Shown piece by piece: positions 1 to 5,841 of a stretch of DNA of 9,853 nt. The notes below the pieces were generated by a model. That model was not told the origin of the DNA. It saw only the letters and a program-made list of their open reading frames with translations, and searched no databases. Made by a program: the position numbers and the translations under genes. This DNA comes from JBDSTZ01 sp039927975 (GTDB lineage: Bacteria > Pseudomonadota > Gammaproteobacteria > Burkholderiales > Burkholderiaceae_D), in the NCBI GenBank assembly GCA_039927975.1, contig JBDSTZ010000411.1, positions 1-9,853 of the forward strand, given 5' to 3'. The stretch's first letter is position 1. Each line of letters begins with the position of its first letter.

Positions 1-94
1 TATGACGTCCTCGGCAATCCAATTTCACCCAACTTTCACCGGTGAAAGCGGAATCGCCATCAAACTCCGGCCGCAAGCGCATCAAGAAGCCTGA

Positions 95-565
95 ATCAAA
101 TTCCATCTGCCGCGCACACTCCTAGGCTTCGCCTGGGTTCACCTGGTCGGTCTGCCGAAGCCGGTGTCGGCGGCGATGGACGGCGCCGGCGTGGGCAGCG
201 TGCGCACTTCCACCTGGCAGAAAGGCGTGCGCTTCAAGGAAGTGATCACTGCGTGGGAGCGTCCATATGCGATGCACTACCGCTTCGAGATTCCGCCCGG
301 CTCGATTCCGCGCGAAGCGCTCGACGAGCATGTCGAGATGGGCGGCGATTACTTCACGGTGCTCGATGGCGGCTACGATATCGCACCTGATCCGGCTGGC
401 GGCGTGGTCCTCAAGCTGAGCACCCGTTTCCAGAACAAGTCGCGCCTCAAGCTGTATGGCGACCTGTGGGGACATTTTGTGCTGGCGGACTTTCACAAGT
501 CGATACTGGGGCTGATGAAGACGCGCGCCGAACATGCGCCGACGGTGCCGGTCCGGCCCATATAA
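95..565 (+). pseudogene. SRPBCC/polyketide-cyclase-like protein, 5'-truncated remnant
   Basis: The frame reads openly from just after a TGA at 92-94 to a TAA at 563-565 (about 156 codons). It contains HLVGLPKPVSA, a G-V-R-F-K-E-V segment, P-P-G-S-I-P-R-E-A-L-D-E-H, G-G-D-Y-F and LYGDLWGHFVLADFH. I recognise this pattern from the C-terminal part of SRPBCC (START-like) proteins that usually carry membrane helices and the first part of the fold upstream. Those parts are absent here. The first usable start is GTG at 164, which sits inside the conserved LPKPVS block and has no Shine-Dalgarno sequence. The 31-codon frame at 2-94 in the same phase shows no resemblance to the missing part. I infer a decayed or truncated gene; ligand and function are unknown. 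If it is translated from 164, the product would be a 133-residue partial fold. Confidence 0.55.
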
Positions 566-824
566 GCAGCCCTATTTGCACGACCGGATCGCGACCGTAG
601 TGGTCGACGCCTACGCCTCGCTACCTGCAAGGGGGCACCGCACGGGTTGCCTCGCATCAGACCCCTTGCATTGGCTTTTCTTTCCTGCGCCCCTCGCTTA
701 AAAAGTTGCATGCTCGCCGTTGAAGCTGCTCAAGGTTCTGTCGTCAACGTCACTATTCTCCCCGCGTTAATCGAGCAGGAGGGCATCCGCCATCCGCATT
801 CCACAACACACGGAGATTAGCGAC
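566..824. other. Intergenic stretch between the SRPBCC remnant and the ComEA-like gene
   Basis: About 260 nt with no convincing coding frame; the minus-strand frame crossing 493-711 is an antisense shadow of the SRPBCC remnant running into non-coding DNA. The notable element is the inverted repeat at 626-670, listed separately. A GGAG motif (812-815) close to 825 serves as ribosome binding site for the next gene. I could not identify a convincing promoter pair; TATTCT at 754-759 has no matching -35 at normal spacing. Confidence 0.5.
626..685 (+). terminator. Candidate stem-loop with T-rich tail
   Basis: A perfect 9-bp inverted repeat pairs TGCAAGGGG (626-634) with CCCCTTGCA (662-670) across a 27-nt loop. 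It is followed on the + strand by TTGGCTTTTCTTTCC (671-685). It lies about 60 nt after the stop of the SRPBCC remnant, so it may be that gene's old terminator. The long loop and interrupted T run make it weaker than a classical intrinsic terminator, and GGCA/TGCC inside the loop could pair instead. Confidence 0.35.
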
Positions 825-1227
825 ATGATCAAGAAATTGATGCTTGCAGTTGCAACGATGATTGCCACGATGGGTTTCGCGTTTGCCCAGGTCGACGTCA
901 ACAAGGCCGACGCCGCCGCGCTTGATAGCATCAGGGGCATCGGCCCGAAAACCTCGAAGGCGATTCTCGACGAACGCGCCAAGGGACGGCGACTTCAAGG
1001 ACTGGCCTGACCTCGAAAAGCGCGTCAAGGGCGTCGGCGAGAAGAGTTCGATCAAGCTGTCGAAGGCGGGGCTGCAAGTGGCGGGAAAATCGAAGGAGGG
1101 CGCCGCGATGGAGGCCGGCGCGCCAGCAGTGACCAAGGCGGTCGTCAAGCCGGCGGCTGCTGAAACCAAGGCCAAGCCGGCCGTCGATAGCAAGACCAAG
1201 GCGGCGCCCGCCAAGGCGTCGATGTAG
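825..1227 (+). pseudogene. ComEA-like helix-hairpin-helix protein, frameshifted
   Basis: The ATG at 825 follows GGAG at 812-815. The N-terminus has a signal peptide (KK, hydrophobic core, A-F-A cleavage site around residue 21), then QVDVNKADAAALDSIRGIGPKTSKAILDERAKG. This is the first helix-hairpin-helix of the ComEA/competence DNA-binding family (D-x-N-x-A...L-x-x-I-x-G-I-G). After codon 54 this frame goes into RRLQGLA and a stop at 1008-1010. Removing A986 restores GGDFKDWPDLEKRVKGVGEKSS, the expected second half, and the frame then runs to TAG at 1225-1227, giving 133 residues. The tail after the fold is rich in Lys, Ala and Pro. The product would be a small exported DNA-binding protein of the ComEA or YbaV type. 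No slippery heptamer is present, so I infer a true mutation or sequencing error rather than programmed shifting. The symbol is left blank because many such paralogues exist that have no proven competence role. Confidence 0.75.
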
Positions 1228-1263
1228 CGCGCTATGGACGGGCGGCGCCCGCAACCCGTCCGC

Positions 1264-1296
1264 TTCATACCGCCGTGCGGTGCGATAGGCTACAAT
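1264..1296 (+). promoter_or_regulatory. Candidate pdxJ promoter (-10 TACAAT)
   Basis: TACAAT at 1291-1296 matches the sigma-70 -10 consensus at five of six bases and lies 32 nt before the pdxJ ATG, the same geometry as upstream of cysM. No good -35 exists at 17 bp spacing; TTCATA (1264-1269) is the nearest, at 21 bp. Confidence 0.4.
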
Positions 1297-1328
1297 TTCA
1301 ATCCGCCTATCGCACTTCACCGCCCGTC

Positions 1329-2054
1329 ATGACCAAACTGTCCGTCAACATCAACAAGATCGCGCTGCTGCGCAATTCGCGCGGCCGCAATTTCCCGGAC
1401 GTCGCCGCGTTCGCCGCGCGCTGTCTCGATCTGGGCGCCGACGGCATCACCCTGCATCCGCGTCCCGACCAGCGCCACGCGCGTTATTCCGACGTCGTCG
1501 AGCTGCAGGCGGTCTGCCTCGCGCACGGGCGCGAACTCAATGTCGAGGGTTACCCCGAGGGAGAATTTCTCGACGTGGTCAAGCGCGTGCGCCCGGCCCA
1601 GTGCACCCTGGTGCCCGACGCCCCCGGCCAACTCACCTCCGATCACGGCTGGGATATCGGGCGCGACGCCGGCCTGCTCGGCCCCGTCATCGCCGACCTG
1701 AAAGCGCTCGGCATTCGCACCAGTCTGTTCGTCGACGCCGACTGCCCGGGCCTCGAACAGGCGCGCGCGCTCGGCGCCGACCGGGTCGAACTGTACACCG
1801 AACCGTACGCCGAAAATTTCGGCGCCGCGACCCAGGCGATTATCGTCGAAAAATTTGCCGAAACGTCCGCCCGCGCACAGGCGCTGGGTCTGGGCGTGAA
1901 TGCGGGGCACGACCTCAACCTCGACAATCTGGCTGCCTTCCTCGCCATCCCCGGCATCCTCGAAGTGTCGATCGGCCACGCCTTGATCGCCGAATCGCTG
2001 GAGATGGGCATCGAGCGCGTGATCGCCGGTTACCTGGCGATCTGCCGCGCTTAA
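1329..2054 (+). CDS. pdxJ: Pyridoxine 5'-phosphate synthase PdxJ
   Basis: This 241-residue protein has the usual PdxJ length. It is the cytosolic enzyme that condenses 1-deoxy-D-xylulose 5-phosphate with 3-amino-2-oxopropyl phosphate to pyridoxine 5'-phosphate in the DXP-dependent vitamin B6 route. Visible family residues are VNINKIALLRN (6-16), H43 in TLHPRPDQRH, E73 in LNVEGYP and H194 in NAGHDLNLDN, matching the E. coli catalytic His45, Glu72 and His193. The end carries LEVSIGHALIAESLEMG. I chose the ATG at 1329 because MTKLSVNINKI is the family N-terminus; the frame stays open to 1275 but that extension is non-conserved. No Shine-Dalgarno is obvious. The gene is monocistronic and converges on the flavoprotein gene. 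The sequence resembles the Bacteroidetes/Xanthomonas type more than the E. coli type, with Asn9-Lys10 in place of the usual Asp-His. Confidence 0.95.
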   Translation: MTKLSVNINKIALLRNSRGRNFPDVAAFAARCLDLGADGITLHPRPDQRHARYSDVVELQAVCLAHGRELNVEGYPEGEFLDVVKRVRPAQCTLVPDAPGQLTSDHGWDIGRDAGLLGPVIADLKALGIRTSLFVDADCPGLEQARALGADRVELYTEPYAENFGAATQAIIVEKFAETSARAQALGLGVNAGHDLNLDNLAAFLAIPGILEVSIGHALIAESLEMGIERVIAGYLAICRA

Positions 2055-2108
2055 CGCCAACTCTTACGCCATCACCGGCGACGCCTCAAGCCAACGCCGC
2101 CAACGCCG

Positions 2109-3863
2109 TTACGCCGTCGCCGGCAACGCCGACAGATACGCGTGCAACTGCGCCACCACCGCCGCGCCTTCGCCCACGGCTGCCGCGACCCGTTTGGTCG
2201 ACCCGGCCCGCACGTCGCCGATCGCGAACACGCCCGGCACCGTGGTCTCCAGATGCCCATGCAGCGAGCCGTCCGGATTAAGCATTTCGCCCGTCACGCG
2301 GCAGCGCGCCATCATCACCGCCGTGCCGGTCATGACGAAGCCGCCCTCGTCGACCTGCACGCCGCAGTCTTCCAGCCAGTCCGTATTCCGATCGGCGCCG
2401 ACGAACAGGAACACCCGCCGGATCGGCAGTTCGCGCGTCTCGCCGCTCTTGTGGCGCCAGCTCACGCCGTTCAGGCATTCGCCGTCGCCGCGCAGCGCCG
2501 TCAGTTCGGTACCGGTGTGCAGGGTGATGTTGGCAGTCGCCTCGATCCGCTCGATCAGGTAGCTCGACATGCTGGCCGCCAGGCTCGGTCCGCGAATGAG
2601 CATGTGCACGTGCCTGGCGTGCGCGGCGAGGAACACCGCCGCCTGGCCGGCCGAATTGCCGCCGCCGACCAGCACCACCTCTTCGCCCTTGCATAGTTTC
2701 GCTTCGATTGGCGAGGCCCAGTAGTACACGCCGCAGCCTTCGTAGGTGGCCAGGTCGGGCAGGGCGGGCTTGCGGTAGCGCGCGCCGCAGGCCAGCACCA
2801 CCGCGCGCGCGCGCAGGGTGCTGCCGTCGGCCAGTGTGAGGCCGAGCGGACGCTGGTCGCAATCGAGCCGCATGGCGCGCGCCGGCACCGCCACTTCGGC
2901 GCCGAACTTCTGCGCCTGCACGAACGCCCGCCCCGACAGCGCGCGGCCCGATACCCCGGTCGGAAAGCCGAGGTAGTTTTCGATGCGCGCGCTGGCGCCG
3001 GCCTGGCCGCCGAACGACTGCTGCTCGACCACCATCACCGACAAGCCTTCCGAGGCCGCGTACACCGAGGTCGCCAGGCCCGACGGTCCGGCGCCCACCA
3101 CCAGCACGTCGAACACGGTGTCGGCGTCGAGCGTGGGCATCATGCCGAGGCAGCGTCCCATCTCGAGGTTGCTGGGATTTTTCTTGACGCTGCCATCCGG
3201 GCACACCACCAGCGGCAGTTCGCCGGGCGCCGGCCGCAGCGTCTCGACCAGCGCCGCCGCTTCCGGACTGTCGGCCGGGTTGCGCACGCTGTGCGGCTGC
3301 CCGTTCGACGACAGGAAGCTTTGCAGACGGAACAGGTCGGCGTTGCCGGGCGAACCGATCAGCAGCGGCACGCTGGAGCCCGATTCGATCAGGCCGACCC
3401 GGCGCAAGATCAGGGCGCGCATGATGCGTTCGCCCAGTTCGGCCTCGGCGATCACCAGCGCGCGCAGCGAGGCCGGCGGAATGGCCAGCGCCTGCACCGG
3501 CCCCATCGCGCGCACATTGACCATCGCCGGTCGGCCGGACAACTGGCCGACTTCGGCCGAGAAGTCGCCCGGTCCGTGCTCGGCGACATCGCGTTCGCGG
3601 CCGAGGCCGTCGCACTGGGTGACCCGCGCGCGCCCGGCCAGGATCAGCAGCATGCCGGGGTTGTCGTCGCCGGCGCCGTAGATGGTGTCGCCATCGGCCC
3701 AGGCGCGCTCGGCGCCGAAGCGGCGCAGGCGCGCGATGTCGGCCTCGCTCAAGGTGGGAAACATTTGGTGGGCGCGCGAGGCCAGGCTGGAGCCGGCGAT
3801 GGCGCCGCCGCTCGGGGCGCTGGCGGTCTGGTCGGGAATGAAATCAGGCGTGATGGTGGACAT
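2109..3863 (-). CDS. FAD-dependent thioredoxin-reductase-like oxidoreductase with N-terminal cNMP-binding-like and glutaredoxin-like domains
   Basis: The protein has 584 residues. Residues about 30-155 form a cyclic-nucleotide-binding-like domain (DGDTIYGAGD, then FSAEVGQLSGRPAMV in the phosphate-cassette position, poorly matched to the canonical motif). Residues about 160-240 look like a glutaredoxin-like fold (PLLIGSP, LQSFLSSNGQP, ELPLVVCPDG, NPSNLEMGRCLG). Residues about 250-580 form a TrxB-like module with FAD motif VVGAGPSGLA, SFGGQAGASARIENYLGFP, nucleotide motif VGGGNSAGQAAVF and C-terminal GVFAIGDVRAGSTKRVAAAVGEG. Where TrxB has CATC, this protein has YYWASPIEAKLCKG, so the redox disulfide is absent, as I recall for this whole subfamily. 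It probably transfers electrons from NAD(P)H through FAD to an unknown acceptor, possibly gated by a bound ligand. Product and partner are unassigned. It is cytosolic, with no signal or membrane segments. The gene is divergent from cysM (118 nt) and its ATG has no clear Shine-Dalgarno. Confidence 0.9.
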   Translation of the reverse strand: MSTITPDFIPDQTASAPSGGAIAGSSLASRAHQMFPTLSEADIARLRRFGAERAWADGDTIYGAGDDNPGMLLILAGRARVTQCDGLGRERDVAEHGPGDFSAEVGQLSGRPAMVNVRAMGPVQALAIPPASLRALVIAEAELGERIMRALILRRVGLIESGSSVPLLIGSPGNADLFRLQSFLSSNGQPHSVRNPADSPEAAALVETLRPAPGELPLVVCPDGSVKKNPSNLEMGRCLGMMPTLDADTVFDVLVVGAGPSGLATSVYAASEGLSVMVVEQQSFGGQAGASARIENYLGFPTGVSGRALSGRAFVQAQKFGAEVAVPARAMRLDCDQRPLGLTLADGSTLRARAVVLACGARYRKPALPDLATYEGCGVYYWASPIEAKLCKGEEVVLVGGGNSAGQAAVFLAAHARHVHMLIRGPSLAASMSSYLIERIEATANITLHTGTELTALRGDGECLNGVSWRHKSGETRELPIRRVFLFVGADRNTDWLEDCGVQVDEGGFVMTGTAVMMARCRVTGEMLNPDGSLHGHLETTVPGVFAIGDVRAGSTKRVAAAVGEGAAVVAQLHAYLSALPATA

Positions 3864-3944
3864 GAACGTGGCCGGTGAGTGTCAAGATGGCATCCAGTCT
3901 AGCAGCAAGATGACCCGACTCACACAAGCAAGTGCTGCTCGGTT

Positions 3945-3976
3945 TACAATGATATCTTTGTAGAACCGCTCACGGA
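3945..3976 (+). promoter_or_regulatory. Candidate cysM promoter (-10 TACAAT) and weak ribosome binding site
   Basis: TACAAT at 3945-3950 lies 31 nt before the cysM ATG, matching the pdxJ arrangement and implying a leader of about 25 nt. No strong -35 is seen at 17 bp. CGGA at 3973-3976 is a weak Shine-Dalgarno. The 118-nt gap also has to hold the start signals of the divergent flavoprotein gene, for which I found no convincing promoter. Confidence 0.45.
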
Positions 3977-3981
3977 CCGTT

Positions 3982-4884
3982 ATGCCATACAAGACTATCG
4001 AAGACACCATCGGCAACACTCCGCTGGTGCGCCTGATGCGCCTGCCTGGCGCCGACGCCGCCGCGCGCAACAACATCATCCTCGGCAAGATGGAAGGCAA
4101 CAATCCGGCCGGTTCGGTCAAGGACCGGGCCGCCATGTCGATGCTGCGCCGGGCCGAGGAGCGCGGCGACATCAAGCCGGGCGACACGCTGATCGAGGCG
4201 ACCAGCGGCAACACCGGCATCGCGCTGGCGATGGCGGCGGCCATTCTCGGCTACAAGATGCTGCTGCTGATGCCGGACAATCTGTCGATCGAGCGGCGCC
4301 AGAGCATGGCGGCCTACGGCGCGCAGATCATTCTGACGCCGAAGACCGGCGGCATGGAGTACGCGCGCGACATGGCCGAGCAGATGCAGAAGGAAGGCAA
4401 GGGCATCATCCTCGACCAGTTCGGTAACCCCAACAATCCGCGCGCGCATTACGAGAGCACCGGCCCGGAAATCTGGCGCGACACCGACGGCCAGGTCACC
4501 CATTTCGTCAGCGCCATGGGCACCACCGGCACCATCATGGGGGTGTCGCAATACCTGAAGGAACAGAACGAGGCGATCCGCATCATCGGCGCCCAGCCGG
4601 AGGAAGGCTCGTCGATTCCGGGTATTCGCAAGTGGCCGGCGGCCTACATGCCGAAGATTTTCGACAAGGCGCGGGTCGACCAGGTCGAAAGCGTGAACCA
4701 GGCCGCAGCCGAGCACATGGCGCGCCGGCTGGCGGTGGAAGAGGGGATCTTCTGCGGCATTTCGGCGGCCGGCGCCTGCGAGATCGCCTTGCGCGTCTCT
4801 CAGACGGTAGAGAACGCCACCATCGTATTCATCGTCTGCGACCGCGGCGACCGTTACCTGTCGACCGGGGTGTTTCCCGCCTGA
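3982..4884 (+). CDS. cysM: Cysteine synthase B (O-acetylserine sulfhydrylase) CysM
   Basis: A 300-residue PLP enzyme of fold type II, the normal length for CysM. It makes L-cysteine from O-acetyl-L-serine and sulfide, and the B isozyme can also use thiosulfate to give S-sulfocysteine. Seen in the protein: IEDTIGNTPLVRL at the N-terminus, PLP lysine K47 in NPAGSVKDR, EATSGNTGIA (72-81), the phosphate-binding loop GTTGTIMG (180-187) and GISAAGA near the C-terminus. The segment SSIPGIRKWPAAYMP is typical of CysM and separates it from CysK. The ATG at 3982 gives the family N-terminus MPYKTIEDTIGNTP. The enzyme is cytosolic. The gene is monocistronic, divergent from the flavoprotein gene. Its TGA (4882-4884) is also the first three bases of a five-unit tandem repeat, so the 3' untranslated region is made of that repeat. 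Confidence 0.96.
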   Translation: MPYKTIEDTIGNTPLVRLMRLPGADAAARNNIILGKMEGNNPAGSVKDRAAMSMLRRAEERGDIKPGDTLIEATSGNTGIALAMAAAILGYKMLLLMPDNLSIERRQSMAAYGAQIILTPKTGGMEYARDMAEQMQKEGKGIILDQFGNPNNPRAHYESTGPEIWRDTDGQVTHFVSAMGTTGTIMGVSQYLKEQNEAIRIIGAQPEEGSSIPGIRKWPAAYMPKIFDKARVDQVESVNQAAAEHMARRLAVEEGIFCGISAAGACEIALRVSQTVENATIVFIVCDRGDRYLSTGVFPA

Positions 4885-5041
4885 GCTGTGAGGACTGGCG
4901 GCGCCTGGCCGCCTGAGCTGTAAGGATTGGCGGCGCCTGGCCGCCTGAGCTGTAAGGATTGGCGGCGCTTGGCCGCCTGAGCTGTGAGGACTGACGGCGC
5001 CTGAGCGCCTGAGCTGTAAGAATCGTCGGCGCCTGGCCGCC
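4882..5041. repeat. Tandem repeat, five units of 32 bp, hairpin-forming
   Basis: Five direct units start at 4882, 4914, 4946, 4978 and 5010, each opening TGAGCTGT and ending in GCC. Units 1-3 carry GGCGGCgcctgGCCGCC, a perfect 6-bp GC stem with a 5-nt loop. Unit 4 differs at several places but still allows GGCGC/GCGCC pairing, and unit 5 allows CGGC/GCCG. Units 1 and 4 share GTGAGGACT while 2, 3 and 5 share GTAAG. There are no spacers, so it is not a CRISPR array. Because 32 is not a multiple of three, antisense frames read through it as a 32-residue periodic peptide; those open frames are artefacts. The first unit begins at the cysM stop codon, so cysM mRNA would end in a row of hairpins. 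Confidence 0.92.
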
Positions 5042-5156
5042 CCAGACCTGGCAAAGGCGTCCTGCTGCTCGCACACATGCGGTTCCAATCGACCGGCCAC
5101 GTGCCGAGCTGATGATGACTCATAACCTGCCTCACACTAATCTCTTTTCGCAAACC

Positions 5157-5245
5157 AAAAAAACCGTCATTCCCGCGTAGGCGGGAATCCATGCCACCTT
5201 CGCGTTGGAGGTGCTATGGATTCCCACCTGCGTGGGAATGACGGT
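5157..5245 (-). terminator. Intrinsic terminator formed by the inverted repeat, for the small DNA-binding protein gene
   Basis: Read on the minus strand, the long stem-loop (5245 down to 5163) is followed at once by seven T residues (the A run at 5157-5163 on the + strand). It starts 40 nt after the stop codon of the gene at 5285-5614. A strong stem plus a T tract fits Rho-independent termination. On the + strand only TCTTTC follows, so activity in that direction should be weaker. Confidence 0.65.
5163..5245. repeat. Inverted pair of dRS3-like repeats (ATTCCC-N8-GGGAAT)
   Basis: Two arms of 36 nt (5164-5199 and 5209-5244) are near-perfect inverted copies separated by 9 nt. Each begins or ends with CCGTCATTCCC or its complement. 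Each arm contains a 20-nt element of form ATTCCC-N8-GGGAAT (5169-5188 and 5220-5239), which is the consensus of the dRS3 repeat known from Neisseria and of similar dispersed repeats in many proteobacteria. Reading through either arm yields the typical spurious peptide start MDSxLRGNDG. The whole unit can fold into one long hairpin with a few mismatches, and each arm can fold by itself. It looks like a small non-coding dispersed element and carries no gene. Confidence 0.88.
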
Positions 5246-5284
5246 CTTTCGGATCGCGAGGCAGCACGCTTGCGCGCGCCACGA

Positions 5285-5614
5285 TCAGCCTGGCTGTTCG
5301 CCTTCTTTCGGCTTGAACTGCTTGTCGCTGATGCGGAACTTGTTGCGGCGGTCGCCCATCAGGTAGCGCAGATCGCGGATCGACAGATCGCTCACTTCGT
5401 GCATGCGGATCAGCAGCGAAGCGCCGACCGGCAGGCGGTGGTGGCGAATCTTCGAAATGACCGGCGGGGCCACTTCCAGTGCGCGCGACAGCGCGGCGTC
5501 GTTCTTCAAACGCAGATTCTCGATGAGCGTATCCAGCAACCGGTTAGGGTTGTATTGAAGGAGATCATCGGAATCCGAATCGCTGTTCATATCAATGCCG
5601 ACTTGGTTTGTCAT
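5285..5614 (-). CDS. Small conserved helix-turn-helix-like DNA-binding protein
   Basis: A 109-residue protein with no signal peptide or membrane segment. The N-terminus is Asp/Ser rich (SDSDSDD). The central part NRLLDTLIENLRL - NDAALSRALEV - APPVISKIRHHRLPVG - ASLLIRMHEV looks like the first helices of an XRE/Cro-type fold, with ALSRALE and PPVISKIRHHRL as the likely helix-turn-helix. It continues LSIRDLRYLMGDRR, and the C-terminus is Lys/Glu rich. The ATG at 5614 is supported by AGAGGA on the minus strand 11 nt upstream; an internal ATG at 5590 lacks one. I recall similar short proteins in Oxalobacteraceae and Burkholderiales but know no proven function. It is flanked by a terminator-like repeat downstream and a long AT-rich leader upstream, and appears monocistronic. 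A role as a small transcription regulator is inferred from the fold only. Confidence 0.8.
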   Translation of the reverse strand: MTNQVGIDMNSDSDSDDLLQYNPNRLLDTLIENLRLKNDAALSRALEVAPPVISKIRHHRLPVGASLLIRMHEVSDLSIRDLRYLMGDRRNKFRISDKQFKPKEGEQPG

Positions 5615-5720
5615 GATGTCAAAATTCCTCTGTTGGTTGTCGTGCTTAGTTGCGCTCGGGGTTGCAGCCGCAACTGCTTGTGTCTGGTTTGCGATGGATT
5701 GGGGAAACCACTTTTAAAAC

Positions 5721-5751
5721 AATATATACACAATTGTACAACCTTTTGTAA
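5721..5751 (-). promoter_or_regulatory. Candidate promoter and operator of the small regulator gene
   Basis: On the minus strand TATATT (5721-5726 on the + strand is AATATA) could be a -10 box about 107 nt before the ATG at 5614. A TTACAA (complement of 5746-5751) about 19 nt upstream is a poor -35. Between them lie two overlapping 8-bp perfect palindromes, ACAATTGT (5730-5737) and TTGTACAA (5734-5741), which would sit over the promoter spacer. Autoregulation is possible but not shown. Confidence 0.35.
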
Positions 5752-5841
5752 TCTCGTACTCAAAAGCAATAAAGATTAAAAGATTGATTCCAATCCTGTG
5801 TTGTCTAATCGCAACATAGCTATAGCGCAATTCTCTCACAA

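Noticed and set aside
978..1000. Programmed ribosomal frameshift in the ComEA-like gene
   Set aside because: There is no slippery heptamer or stimulating stem-loop, and family members are normally encoded in one frame.
1275..1328. N-terminal extension of PdxJ
   Set aside because: It would cover the probable -10 region and is not part of the family, whose proteins begin at MTKLSVNINKI.
2278..3615. 445-residue minus-strand frame inside the flavoprotein gene
   Set aside because: Out-of-frame shadow, Arg/Gly/Ala-rich, no motif; the frame at 2109-3863 has full FAD and nucleotide motifs.
3864..3900. TTGACA on the minus strand (complement of TGTCAA near 3880) as a -35 box of the flavoprotein gene
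   Set aside because: It lies too close to the ATG at 3863 for a -10 and leader to fit downstream.
4882..5041. CRISPR array
   Set aside because: Units are directly joined with no unique spacers and there are no cas genes nearby.
3970..5100. 376-residue minus-strand frame across cysM and the tandem repeats
   Set aside because: Antisense of cysM combined with the 32-residue artefact of the tandem repeat.
5216..5779. 187-residue + strand frame starting MDSHLRGNDG
   Set aside because: The start is the usual read-through of the dRS3-like repeat, and the rest is antisense to the small regulator gene plus AT-rich non-coding DNA.
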